Assembly (NCBI RefSeq): GCF_002257585.1
Contig: NZ_CP022743.1
Span: 2,604,001-2,668,000 of the forward strand
DNA: 64,000 bases
From: Mucilaginibacter xinganensis
GTDB lineage: Bacteria; Bacteroidota; Bacteroidia; Sphingobacteriales; Sphingobacteriaceae
Direction of reading: 5' to 3'
How positions within the stretch are numbered: the stretch's first letter is position 1; each line of letters begins with the position of its first letter. Positions 35,595-45,206 of this stretch are shown piece after piece. A model generated the notes under the pieces. The model saw only the letters and a list, made by a program, of their open reading frames with translations, was not told the origin of the DNA and did not search any database. The translations under genes were made by a program, and so were the position numbers.

Positions 35595-36054
35595 GTTATA
35601 TTCCTTTAAATTAAATTATTTAATAAATAACATAACCAGTTTTAAATTAACATGTTTTAAAGGTTTGATAATATTTTTTAATTTTTATAAGTGAGAAATA
35701 TTTTGCCCCGGGCCCGCCCTCATAATTTTTCAGATCTAACCGGATTTAAAATCCTATAACACGCGGTGCAGCGTTCCGTTTTTTCACAGGAACAGGGTGG
35801 AACACTATGAAATACGCTGATTGTCAGTTTGTTTCATTTTAAAACAGATGCAACTATCTGATAATCAAGCATTATGAAATTTTTCGCTTTTGTGTTTTTT
35901 TTTGTAATTACCTTATAATCAATATGTTTCACTTTTTAGGGTAGTGGAAAATTATTTTTTAGGTATTTGTCCGCTACAGAAATGACATTGATTAATAATA
36001 ATTACCAAATGATTTTAATTCAGCGATATTTTGTATCGCTGAGTTTGGATTTTT
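35595..36054. other. 460-nt intergenic region without recognised genes
   Basis: This separates two leftward genes. It is AT-rich near both ends with a GC-rich stretch around 35705-35720. A 9-bp hairpin (TCAGCGATA, 36020-36028, with 36034-36042) lies just after the stop of the Asp-box gene and may be a weak terminator. I see no RNA gene or other coding region. Confidence 0.5.
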
Positions 36055-37158
36055 TTAACATCCCTTACCTGGCATTACATAAATTACGTTGCCTGAAACA
36101 GATAAATTGAAGCCATAATTTTCTATAGCAGGAAGTGACAGTTTTTTCCATGTTTTGCCCATATCAGCTGACCGGAATATCCCATCTGAGCCGCCGCATA
36201 TTAAATATTTACCCATTTGTTTAATTGATGAAATATCCGAGGAAGATTGAGGTATGCCTATTTTTTTCATTAATAAGCTATTCCAGGAAGGTTGAAGTTC
36301 TTCGCCTATGGCATTCCAGGTTTTTCCACTATCCAGTGAAATGTGTATGCTGTTTGTTTGCGTTATTGTGTTATAGACTATAGCGGCAAATCCTCCGTCT
36401 ATACTTTCCACGGCAATGCCAAGCCCCCCTTCACTAATCACCCGATCCCAGTGTTGACCATCATCGGTCGATCTTAATATGCCATTTTTGCTGGTAGTCA
36501 GCAGTACACCGTTTGACTCTGCAAATTTCATCCTACCGTCCCCAACATGCACTTGTTTCCAGGTTTTTCCACCGTCAGTGGATCTAAAAAGGCTGTTGTT
36601 AGAGCCAATTAAAACTGTGCCTCCGGCAGTTTCAAAAACAGTGCGTACTTCTCTCTCTTTATAATTCTCGTACATCCAATCTATCGTTTTATCTAAGCGT
36701 ACGGCTTGTTCCTGAAAATTCGTGTACATCGGCGACCACTTATTCGTTCCGTTTATTTTTTGTAAAAACTGGCCCCTTAAATCATATGCAAGGATCCCAT
36801 TTTTGCCAGCGGCAAGGTTACGTTGTTCACCAGGGAAAATTTCTTTCGTCCAAAAAGGAGTTGTAGAATTTGGTTCATTGTGATAAACCCCATTTCCGGC
36901 ACGTAAATATAGCCCGCGGTCATTTGCAAATAAACCATCTCTCCACACACCTTCCCGCTGCAATTTTTCAGGTAGTCCTTCGCTAATGTCCTGCCATGTT
37001 TGTCCGCCATCAGCAGATTTAAAAATGATGTTGCCAATCGCCGGTGATTTGGCGTCTTTTATTGGTTTCTTTTTTGCGTCCTTTTCTTTTACCACAAAAG
37101 AATTTAGCAGGAATAATACCAGGAAGATAGCCGGAACAAATACAAATAATCTTTTCAT
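36055..37158 (-). CDS. Secreted Asp-box (BNR/sialidase-like) repeat protein
   Basis: The product is 367 aa from the ATG at 37158, with a signal peptide or N-terminal anchor (MKRLFVFVPAIFLVLFLLNS). It contains at least five Asp-box motifs of the type S-x-D-x-G-x-x-W: KSADGGQTW, RSTDGGKTW, RSTDDGQHW, SLDSGKTWN and RSADMGKTW. These build a beta-propeller of the sortilin/sialidase kind. No sialidase RIP motif or catalytic triad is evident, so it is more likely a binding or assembly protein. It is divergent from the ToxR-like regulator (start 37308). Confidence 0.8.
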   Translation of the reverse strand: MKRLFVFVPAIFLVLFLLNSFVVKEKDAKKKPIKDAKSPAIGNIIFKSADGGQTWQDISEGLPEKLQREGVWRDGLFANDRGLYLRAGNGVYHNEPNSTTPFWTKEIFPGEQRNLAAGKNGILAYDLRGQFLQKINGTNKWSPMYTNFQEQAVRLDKTIDWMYENYKEREVRTVFETAGGTVLIGSNNSLFRSTDGGKTWKQVHVGDGRMKFAESNGVLLTTSKNGILRSTDDGQHWDRVISEGGLGIAVESIDGGFAAIVYNTITQTNSIHISLDSGKTWNAIGEELQPSWNSLLMKKIGIPQSSSDISSIKQMGKYLICGGSDGIFRSADMGKTWKKLSLPAIENYGFNLSVSGNVIYVMPGKGC

Positions 37159-37307
37159 TTTTTTAAATTTTAAGTAAAACCTATGTTTCATAATCTACTT
37201 TATGATCCTGTCAGCATTGGTTCAGCAAAATTACTTTGATATATTTCAGCCTGGAGCGCTTTAATTGTAAATAAAAATGTAAACTTTGTAAATAAAATCT
37301 TGACACT

Positions 37308-38234
37308 ATGCGTGATAGCCGAAATCTCCTTTACGGGAAAGGCAGGTACCTTTTTGGATCGATACTGCTTTTAATGGCGTCTGCAATTTGTGTAGCTTTC
37401 AGTATGTCCGGCAGTGACGACTTTGATATCGCGAGGAGGGAAGTTTTGCTCCGCAGGATCGGGCACGAACTGCTCTTGCAGTCAGGCGACAGTACGTCGA
37501 GGGTGCTGCCGGTAAATAAGATCGCAGCAAATGAATACCAGATCACGTTTGAAAATGAGCTTACTTTTCGGCCGGACTCCCTGGTGAACACTACCCGGCG
37601 CTTGCTGGCCAAAGACCCGCTCGCGGGCGATTATGTGGTCAATGTGCTGAACTGCGGCAGCTCCAGCGTAGCTTATGGATACGCTGTATCCAACAATAAA
37701 AAGGACGATATTGTAGCCTGTATAGGCAGAAAGCAACCCCGGGGATGTTACATGATCGAAATCAAATTTAAACCTACGGGCATAACTACCGCAAAGAACG
37801 GATACCTTTTGGGCGGCCTTTCATTTTTAGCATTGGTTGGTTTTATTTCCTTCAGGTCATTTAGGCCACGCACCGCGCTGCCCGGCGACCAGCCCGCCGG
37901 CATGCTTACCCTGGGCTCCGTGTTGTTCGATGTACAGGATCGCAAACTCCTTATAAATGGAAAGCCAACAGACCTTACCCGGACGGAAACCCGTGTGCTG
38001 CTTATTTTCGCCCTATCGCCTAACGAGGTTATAGAAAGAAGCCGGCTGCAAAAAGAGATATGGGAAGATGAAGGTGTCATTGTGGGGCGCAGCCTGGATA
38101 TGTTCATCTCCAAACTCAGAAAAAAGCTGGAACTTGATCCCGGGATCAACATCATTGTTGTACGCGGCAAAGGGTATAAGCTTGAAATTGGCGCTACGAA
38201 GGATTTCTCTCCGTCCGGCGATTATCTTGCGTAG
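37308..38234 (+). CDS. Membrane-bound winged-helix regulator (one-component, ToxR-like with reversed order)
   Basis: The 308-aa protein has an N-terminal transmembrane helix (about 14-33), a ~130-residue extracytoplasmic segment (DDFDIARREVLLRRIGHELL and following, with cysteines near 114, 137 and 146) and a second transmembrane helix (about 164-183). The C-terminal OmpR-type winged helix follows: FDVQDRKLLINGK, LTRTETRVLLIFA, and DMFISKLRKKLELDPGINI. There is no receiver domain, so signal sensing and DNA binding sit in one protein. It is divergent from the Asp-box gene across about 150 nt, which makes that gene a natural candidate target (inference). Confidence 0.8.
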   Translation: MRDSRNLLYGKGRYLFGSILLLMASAICVAFSMSGSDDFDIARREVLLRRIGHELLLQSGDSTSRVLPVNKIAANEYQITFENELTFRPDSLVNTTRRLLAKDPLAGDYVVNVLNCGSSSVAYGYAVSNNKKDDIVACIGRKQPRGCYMIEIKFKPTGITTAKNGYLLGGLSFLALVGFISFRSFRPRTALPGDQPAGMLTLGSVLFDVQDRKLLINGKPTDLTRTETRVLLIFALSPNEVIERSRLQKEIWEDEGVIVGRSLDMFISKLRKKLELDPGINIIVVRGKGYKLEIGATKDFSPSGDYLA

Positions 38235-38262
38235 GCTAAAAGTGCAGAGACGTACTTTTGCC

Positions 38263-38458
38263 CGACTGGTCTAAGTTTAGCGCAACTTATACCTAAAAAA
38301 CGCCAAGCATTCTGCTTGCGAGACCAACGCGTTTATCTACGCCACATACCAAAAAATCAATATACCGGCCCGAAAGGCTTAGTGCGATTTATTTTATTAA
38401 GCTTAAAGCCTTGGTTATTATAGATCTAAGTTACGCTGCTAAACTTAGACGAGGGAGT
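38263..38458 (+). repeat. MITE-like ~196-bp element, copy 1
   Basis: The ends are imperfect terminal inverted repeats: TGGTCTAAGTTTAGCG then CAACTT (38267-38288) against the reverse complement of 38425-38452. The inner part, including a CAAGCATTCTGCTTG hairpin near 38303, is clearly similar to the copy at 40281-40484 in the same orientation (roughly 80% by eye). No coding potential. Confidence 0.8.
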
Positions 38459-38585
38459 AGCACGGGGACTTTAATTTGGCTTCGGTCAAGTTTATGACAA
38501 CTATATATCAAAAAGCGATTTTTTTATTGTCCGTTTTTTACTTATTCTTTTCATTTAAATGGTAGAACTTTGTCAAAATTATATT

Positions 38586-40127
38586 ATGAAAAGGATACTT
38601 CCATTATTTCTTTATTTCATTGTCAGCAATGTGACTGCTCAGTCTCTTAAGGTGTCATTGCCTGCTTCTTCTACAAGATCGGCAATTGCCCGTATGAATC
38701 GAGTTGAAAAGATAAGGCTCGAAATGCCGCTTTCTGATGGAAGGAACTACATGGATTTGAACCTTTCGCAATTAATGGCATCTCTTCATGTCCCAGGACT
38801 TAGCATTGCTGTTATTAGTAATTATAAAATTGTTTTTACTAAGGGTTATGGTGTTGTGGCTCAAGGCTCATCTCAACGAGTTAGACCTGCAACGTTATTT
38901 CAAGCTGCTTCTGTAAGCAAACCCGTTACTGCTATGGCTTCCATGTTGCTTGTGAACAAACAGGTTTTAACGCTTGACGAAGATGTTAACCATTTTCTTA
39001 CCACATGGAAAGTTCCCTCGAATAGTTTTACTGAACAACATCCTGTTACGCTAAGAGAACTGATTTCTCACCGTGCTGGAGTAAACGTGCATGGTTTCGC
39101 AGGGTATAACAGAAAGCTGCCAATACCAACGCTAAAACAAATTTTGGACGGGGAACAACCGGCCAATAATCCCGCGATAAGAGTTATAGCAGTACCGGGA
39201 GAAATGGAAAGTTATTCAGGGGGCGGGATTGTAATCGAGCAATTACTATTGACTGATGTCACAAAGAAACCATTTTCGACCGTTATGAGTGACCTTGTAC
39301 TTGATAAACTTGGAATGACAAATAGCACTTTCATTCAACCATTACCGGATAAATGGCATTCAAAGGCTGCTTCAGGAACCAACTCAAATGGAAATCAGGT
39401 TCCAGGTCAATGGTTTATTTACCCCGAACAAGGACCGGCAGGCCTTTGGACTACAGCAACAGATTTAGCGAAGTTCGCAATTGGTTTAGGTCGCGCTCAA
39501 AATAACATGCCAAATGCCATCCTGCCAAAACAACTGGCAAAAGCTATGGTAACGCCCTTTATTGATGGAGGAGCACAATGTTTTCATCTTGATCCAATAA
39601 ATGAGGGTTTGTATAGTCATAATGGGCAAAATGAGGGTTTTGAAAGCCTCCTTGTCATGAACTGGAAAACGGGCAACGGACTTGTCCTGCTCGCCAACTC
39701 AGATAACGGAGAGCATCTTTGGGATATTCTGCTGCAAAATGTTAGCAAAGAATTTGGTTGGAATTATAAATTTGAACAAAAACCAAAAACATTTCTTCTT
39801 ATTGCACAAGTTGCTGGTGTCGATGTAATGTTGAAATACTTTGACGCTCAAAAGGCAAAGGGAATATCAGAAAGCGGCGCTGGCGAAGGCGATTTGAATG
39901 AAACTGGATATTTTTATCTTGGTGTTGGCCAAATAGTTAAAGCTTTATCTATTTTTAAACACATGGTGTTTTTATATCCTAAATCTGCCGATGCGTACGA
40001 TAGCCTTGGTGAAGCATTAATGAAAGCCGGAGATAAAGCGGGTGCCAGGAAAAATTATTCAAAATCACTTTCCTTAAATCCGCAAAATGACAATGCACGG
40101 AACAAATTAATCGAATTGCAGCAATAG
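38586..40127 (+). CDS. Secreted serine hydrolase (beta-lactamase/class C-like) with TPR-like tail
   Basis: The product is 513 aa from the ATG at 38586, with signal peptide MKRILPLFLYFIVSNVTAQ. The penicillin-binding/class C fold is shown by S109-V-S-K112, Y210-S-G and H345-N-G. The C-terminal ~110 residues resemble TPR helices (YLGVGQIVKALSIFKHMVFL and SADAYDSLGEALMKAG). Such proteins are esterases or D-aminopeptidases more often than true beta-lactamases. The gene is the only one between two ~200-bp MITE-like elements in direct orientation. Confidence 0.85.
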   Translation: MKRILPLFLYFIVSNVTAQSLKVSLPASSTRSAIARMNRVEKIRLEMPLSDGRNYMDLNLSQLMASLHVPGLSIAVISNYKIVFTKGYGVVAQGSSQRVRPATLFQAASVSKPVTAMASMLLVNKQVLTLDEDVNHFLTTWKVPSNSFTEQHPVTLRELISHRAGVNVHGFAGYNRKLPIPTLKQILDGEQPANNPAIRVIAVPGEMESYSGGGIVIEQLLLTDVTKKPFSTVMSDLVLDKLGMTNSTFIQPLPDKWHSKAASGTNSNGNQVPGQWFIYPEQGPAGLWTTATDLAKFAIGLGRAQNNMPNAILPKQLAKAMVTPFIDGGAQCFHLDPINEGLYSHNGQNEGFESLLVMNWKTGNGLVLLANSDNGEHLWDILLQNVSKEFGWNYKFEQKPKTFLLIAQVAGVDVMLKYFDAQKAKGISESGAGEGDLNETGYFYLGVGQIVKALSIFKHMVFLYPKSADAYDSLGEALMKAGDKAGARKNYSKSLSLNPQNDNARNKLIELQQ

Positions 40128-40280
40128 TGTACAGGAACGCCGACAAATGCTATGGAATGTTCAGATTATCTCATCGTCATCGATTTTGTTAGCCGAATGA
40201 GGTTAGATATTCGCTCACGTTTTATTGTTAGAACTAAAGTTAATTAGATATAAGTAATAAAAGTTTTGCAGAAAACCCTC

Positions 40281-40484
40281 CGACTGGTCTAAATTTAGCG
40301 CAGCGCAACTTAGACCTAAAAAATGGCAAGCATTCTGCTTGCGAAACCAATGCGGTTACCTACACCACATCCCAAAAGAATAATTTATCCGCCAGAAAGG
40401 CTTAGTACCGTTTATTTTATTAAACTGAAAGCTTTGGGTATTGTGGATCTAAGTTGCGCTGCGCTAAATTTAGACCAGGGAGTG
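40281..40484 (+). repeat. MITE-like ~204-bp element, copy 2
   Basis: A perfect 30-bp terminal inverted repeat pairs 40285-40314 with 40448-40477, with about 133 nt inside. The arms continue imperfectly outwards (CCCTCC / CACTCC). It shares sequence along its whole length with copy 1 (38263-38458), including AAGCATTCTGCTTGCG and TTTATTTTATTAA. The repeat pair would fold into a long hairpin. Confidence 0.85.
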
Positions 40485-40582
40485 TTTTAAAAAGCAATAT
40501 AATACTGTAATAGTGAAGTTTTATTATCACTTTTATAGTGTATGGTTCTGATAATCAATTAAAAATACCTAATCCACCGCCT

Positions 40583-43500
40583 ATGCTTAGGTTTTACCCG
40601 CAAGTATTTTATAAGTTGCTGCTTATAACAACCACATTTTTATTTGCCGGGAATATTTTTGCCCAAAAACCAAATATTACTTATACAACGCCGCTAACAT
40701 TTACAGCAGGTAAGGCAGTTAAGCTTATTCCGGTAAATACCGGTGGGTCCATACCTGCATCGCAGTTTGGCAAAGTAAGCACGTTTGCGGGTAACGGTCA
40801 ATACGGTACGGTTAATGGTAAGGGTACTGCGGCCAGTTTTGCTTCTCCTTCCGGTATAGCTGTTGATTCGTTAGGTAATTTATATGTTTCGGACAGGAAC
40901 ATTCCGAACAATGCCGGCAAGCATGCATTTATCAGGAAGATAACACCCGGTGGTGTTGTGAGTACCTATGCAGGCAACGGAACCGATGGATCAGCAGATG
41001 GGCCGGCAGCCTCGGCGAGCTTTAACAACCCGGCAGGTTTAGCTGCAGATATTAATAGAAATATATACGTTGTGGAACCTTTTGGTGGTACGTATAGTAA
41101 CGGATTGGTGCGAAAAATCAGTGCCGGTGGTGTGGTCACAACAGTGGCAGGGGGCGGTGCCCCAGGTATTAGAATTAATGCTCAGGATGGGCAGGGTACC
41201 AGTGCAAGTCTTTCTGTGCCGGTTGGCATAACGCTGGATAATGCCGGGAATATTTATTTAACAACACAAAATAAAATACGAAAGATAAACACTTCACAGT
41301 ACGTGAGCACTTTTGCAGGTGATGGTTCGCCTGGATTTATAGATGGGTACGGTACAACGGCAAGATTTAATCAACCAATCGGCATAGTAGCAGATAACAG
41401 CGGTAATTTATTTATAGCTGATTATTACAATTTACGTTTACGGAAAATAACCCCCGATAGTTTGGTGAGTACTGAAGCAGGCTATGGAGCGATTGGAAAT
41501 AACGATGGCCCGGGTACCACTGCCAGCTTTAATAATTTATCCGGACTGGCTATAGACGGCGTAGGTAATAAATATGTTTTAGACGGCAATGGCTCCTTGC
41601 GGAAAGTAAGCCCCGGGGGAGTTGTAACAACCATTGTAAAAGGATTATCCGGAGCAACGATAACATATTACCATGGCAGTATTTATTTCCCGGGTATTAA
41701 TACCATCATGCGCGTAGATGTTACGGGCAGTTATACAATACAAGGCCCTTCATTACCGGACGGATTGGTTTTTGACCCTAATACAGGAATTATAAGCGGA
41801 ACTCCTAATGTACCAGGTGGCCCGCAGACTTTTTACATAACTGCCAGCAATAGTTACGGCAGCAGTACCGCATCTGTAACTATTGACGTTAAATTGCCGC
41901 CGGCTCCAAAGTATATGAAGCCACCTAAAATTGCTTATAATAATGTGCCGGCTTATTTTGTAACATCTACCCCTATTATTCCATTAGCGCCAAAAAATAC
42001 AGGAGGTGTGGTTCCTCAAACTACCTACGGGTCAACAAGCATTATTGCCGGGGGAGGCCCTCCCACTATTTCTTTTGACGCCATTGGCACAAAAGCAAGC
42101 TTCATTTATCCGCTAAACTTAGCTACTGACGCTTCGGGCAATATTTATGTTACGGATCGATCGAAAGTTAGAAGGATATCTCCAAATGCAGTTGTAACAA
42201 CGTTAGACATGAATGGAAAATTTACGTCAAACCCACCTCCGGGACTGGCATCAGCTGCACTTTTTCCCGGTATTAACGGTGTTGCTCTTGACGGCGCCGG
42301 CAATATTTACATTTCGGAAAACCTCTACAGTACAATACAAAAAGTTAGTCATTCAGGAATGATCGGCCCTTTTGCCGGAACAACTATAAGTGGTTCAAAG
42401 CAAAAAGATGGTACCGGCAACGCAGCCGCCTTTTCTCATCCCGGAGGAATGGTTGTAAGTAAGACCGGCGACTTATACGTAACTGATGTTGCCTCTATAA
42501 GGAAAATAACGCCGGCTGGAGTAGTCACCACTTTTGCAGGTAATTTAACCGACAATGCAGGGGTTAGTTTTAAGGCTGGCCATCCACCGGATGGTGTAGG
42601 TTCACATGCGTTTTTTGAACTTCCCCAGGGTATGGCTATGGATACAGCAGAAAATCTATTTGTGACGGATCTTAACGCCCATAATATACGAAAGATCACT
42701 AAAGACAGTGTGGTTTCTACGGTTGTATCTGGCCTGATCAACCCCTCGTATGGTATTGGTGTGGATATAAAGGATAATTTATATTACTCCGCTAATTACC
42801 CGGTTTATCCCAATACTGGTCCTGTAACCACTACCGGTCAAACGATTGACAGAGACGGAAATCTTATCATAGCTGACGTAAATACCCAAACTATATCAAA
42901 GATGATCCTTACAGGTTACACAATAGATTCCGTCTTACCAGCCGGATTAACTTTTGACGGTAAAACAGGCATCATTAGCGGAACACCTACGACACCTGCT
43001 CCGGCAAAAGCTTATATTGTCACAGCTTATAACGCAGGCGGCAACAGTAGCTATGTAATACATATTACAGTGGCATCAAATGCTGCCCCAACCATTACCA
43101 GTATTACTCCGGCCGCGGCTATTACCGATGGCACCATAGTAATTAACGGTAATAATTTTACAGCAGCAACAAACGTCACCTTTGGCGATACACCCGCCAA
43201 GTCATTCGTAATCAGCTCGCCAACGGTTATTACCGCCGTTGTAGATAACGGATCAACCGGCAATGTATCCGTAAAAACACCTTTTGGCACAGGCACATTT
43301 GGCGGGTTTATATTTGTCCCGCTGCCCGCTATTACAGCAAACGGTCCGGTTACCTTTCTTTCAACCGGTTCGGTTGTTTTAACAGCAAGTCCTGCTACCG
43401 GTTATAACTATCAGTGGAGTAACGGCGGTACCGTTATAGCCGGGGCAACAGCTTCAACTTATATAGCTAAACAAAGTGGCGCTTATACGGTGACTATAAC

Positions 43501-44269
43501 GGCCAATGGCGTTTCACAAACATCGGCGGTCGTCAATGTCAAATCTGTTTTCACACTTCCTGCAAATAATTTTTCCGTATCTGCAACCAGCGCTACCTGC
43601 ATAGGCAACAACGATGGTTCAGTGAATATTACAGCAGTGCAAAGCATGGCCTATACAGCTACGATAACTGGCAATGGGTTAAGTACGCCTTATCCTTTTA
43701 CCACATCAACAGCTATCAATAACATCGCTGCCGGGAGCTACCATGTATGTATTACGGTAGCAGGGCAGCCGGATTACGCCCAATGCTATGATGTTGTGAT
43801 CACAGAGCCAAAGAACCTATCTGTTTATTCCGTGATCAATTCAGACAATAGCCTAACTCTGGGATTGAGTGGTGGAAGTCGTTACAATATTATTTTAAAT
43901 GGCACTGCTTATGCTACCAGTAGCAACAGTATTACCCTGCCGCTTGGTGAAGGAACCAATGACCTGACGGTAACTACAGACAGGCTTTGCCAGGGTAGTT
44001 TTAAGCGATTTATCAACATCTCAGGCAAGATCATCCCTTACCCTATGCCATTTCAAAATTCCTTAAATTTGAATGTAGGAAATACAATGGTCAATAACGT
44101 AAGTATCGAGATCCATAATGTTGGGGACGGAAAGCTGGTTTATACAAAGCAATATATTAATCAATCAGGTGTAATTCAACTTGATCTCACCGGCCTGCAA
44201 GGAGGGGTTTATGCGCTTCACCTTTCGACGGATAGTTCGGATAAAATATTTAAGATTATCAAGAAATGA
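40583..44269 (+). CDS. Large T9SS-exported NHL beta-propeller protein with Ig/IPT domains
   Basis: The product is 1228 aa from the ATG at 40583 (signal peptide up to GNIFAQ). Two blocks of NHL-type repeats (VSTFAGNGQYGTVNGKGTAA, GIAVDSLGNLYVSD and similar) are each followed by a putative Ig domain (LPDGLVFDPNTGIISGTPN; LPAGLTFDGKTGIISGTPT). An IPT/TIG domain (PTITSITPAAAITDG), an Ig-like domain and a C-terminal T9SS type A sorting domain (YPMPFQNSLNLNV to DKIFKIIKK) follow. It is probably surface-anchored or secreted for adhesion or polymer binding. A longer start 45 nt upstream spoils the signal peptide. Its stop overlaps the next start (ATGA). Confidence 0.85.
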   Translation: MLRFYPQVFYKLLLITTTFLFAGNIFAQKPNITYTTPLTFTAGKAVKLIPVNTGGSIPASQFGKVSTFAGNGQYGTVNGKGTAASFASPSGIAVDSLGNLYVSDRNIPNNAGKHAFIRKITPGGVVSTYAGNGTDGSADGPAASASFNNPAGLAADINRNIYVVEPFGGTYSNGLVRKISAGGVVTTVAGGGAPGIRINAQDGQGTSASLSVPVGITLDNAGNIYLTTQNKIRKINTSQYVSTFAGDGSPGFIDGYGTTARFNQPIGIVADNSGNLFIADYYNLRLRKITPDSLVSTEAGYGAIGNNDGPGTTASFNNLSGLAIDGVGNKYVLDGNGSLRKVSPGGVVTTIVKGLSGATITYYHGSIYFPGINTIMRVDVTGSYTIQGPSLPDGLVFDPNTGIISGTPNVPGGPQTFYITASNSYGSSTASVTIDVKLPPAPKYMKPPKIAYNNVPAYFVTSTPIIPLAPKNTGGVVPQTTYGSTSIIAGGGPPTISFDAIGTKASFIYPLNLATDASGNIYVTDRSKVRRISPNAVVTTLDMNGKFTSNPPPGLASAALFPGINGVALDGAGNIYISENLYSTIQKVSHSGMIGPFAGTTISGSKQKDGTGNAAAFSHPGGMVVSKTGDLYVTDVASIRKITPAGVVTTFAGNLTDNAGVSFKAGHPPDGVGSHAFFELPQGMAMDTAENLFVTDLNAHNIRKITKDSVVSTVVSGLINPSYGIGVDIKDNLYYSANYPVYPNTGPVTTTGQTIDRDGNLIIADVNTQTISKMILTGYTIDSVLPAGLTFDGKTGIISGTPTTPAPAKAYIVTAYNAGGNSSYVIHITVASNAAPTITSITPAAAITDGTIVINGNNFTAATNVTFGDTPAKSFVISSPTVITAVVDNGSTGNVSVKTPFGTGTFGGFIFVPLPAITANGPVTFLSTGSVVLTASPATGYNYQWSNGGTVIAGATASTYIAKQSGAYTVTITANGVSQTSAVVNVKSVFTLPANNFSVSATSATCIGNNDGSVNITAVQSMAYTATITGNGLSTPYPFTTSTAINNIAAGSYHVCITVAGQPDYAQCYDVVITEPKNLSVYSVINSDNSLTLGLSGGSRYNIILNGTAYATSSNSITLPLGEGTNDLTVTTDRLCQGSFKRFINISGKIIPYPMPFQNSLNLNVGNTMVNNVSIEIHNVGDGKLVYTKQYINQSGVIQLDLTGLQGGVYALHLSTDSSDKIFKIIKK

Positions 44270-44955
44270 GAGAAAAACTATTAGTTATACCCTTATTATT
44301 TTTGTTAATAGCCTGCGGGGGCAAGAAGAACAACCCTGTTCCCAACCCGACTATGGCAGCACTTACTTTACCGACACAGAATGCGGTTTGCACCACAGGT
44401 ACAATAATTTCTAATACCCAAAGCTCCATTACATTTATGTGGAACGCTGCTGATAATGCCAACAGCTACGATCTGTACATTAAAAACCTGTTAACAGCGG
44501 CCACCAGCACACAAACCACAACTGATACGAAATTAACTGTTATCTTAAGCAGGAATACACCTTACTCTTGGTATATCATATCCAAATCTAACAGAACAAC
44601 CGTTACTGCACAAAGTGCTACCTGGAAGTTTTACAATTCAGGGCCGGGTGTAGTTACCTATGCACCTTATCCTGCTGAGATTACTTCTCCAACTTATGGA
44701 CAAAGTATAGCGTCAACAACAGGCGCTATCAACTTAACCTGGACCGGCAGCGCAATTGACAACAACACCATCACCAATTACGACGTTTATTTTGGAACCA
44801 CCAAAACGCCGGCCATCTTTAAAAACGCCATCTCCGATAGTTTTGTAAACGGGGTAAGTGTAATATCAGGTACAACTTATTATTGGAGAGTGATCACCCG
44901 GGATGTTAACGGTAATACTTCTGATTCTGGTTTATACCAGTTTGCAGTGAAGTAA
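44266..44955 (+). CDS. Lipoprotein with two fibronectin type III-like domains
   Basis: The 229-aa protein has lipobox LLIAC. Two beta-sandwich repeats follow. The first contains SSITFMWNAADNANSYDLYI, and the second contains GAINLTWTGSAIDNNTITNY and TTYYWRVITRDVNGNT. The pattern W-x(n)-Y-x-V/L-Y and the late Y-W-R-V strand are typical of FN3 domains. It overlaps the large NHL protein gene by 4 nt, so translation is coupled and the lipoprotein may anchor or accompany that protein at the outer membrane. A small hairpin (GTTCTT/AAGAAC, 44971-44987) follows and may end the transcript. Confidence 0.75.
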   Translation: MREKLLVIPLLFLLIACGGKKNNPVPNPTMAALTLPTQNAVCTTGTIISNTQSSITFMWNAADNANSYDLYIKNLLTAATSTQTTTDTKLTVILSRNTPYSWYIISKSNRTTVTAQSATWKFYNSGPGVVTYAPYPAEITSPTYGQSIASTTGAINLTWTGSAIDNNTITNYDVYFGTTKTPAIFKNAISDSFVNGVSVISGTTYYWRVITRDVNGNTSDSGLYQFAVK

Positions 44956-45206
44956 GCGAATTTACCTAACGTTCTTAATTAAAGAACATTAGCTTTCTGC
45001 TAACACTAAACAAAATCACAGATCAAACTAAATTAACACTCACTTCATGTACATGAAGCGCCACCAGTCTGCAATACGCTCGCTACAATGGTTATTTATA
45101 TGATATTGGGCCTCGCGGTAATCACCGCTCCGCACATCAATATCATGCACATTATGTATAAAGATATAAGCATCCATGGGAACAATTAGTTTTATACATA
45201 CTGTTA

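Noticed and set aside
35185..35694. 169-codon + strand frame opposite the Lys/Ala-rich gene
   Set aside because: Reverse complement of AAA/GCN-type codons gives a Phe/Ala/Ser-rich pseudo-membrane protein; the reverse-strand gene has a terminator and sensible composition.
38263..40484. Integron-like gene cassette with attC sites
   Set aside because: The direct palindromic repeats around one gene resemble a cassette, but the ends do not fit the RYYYAAC/GTTRRRY core sites and no integron integrase is seen.
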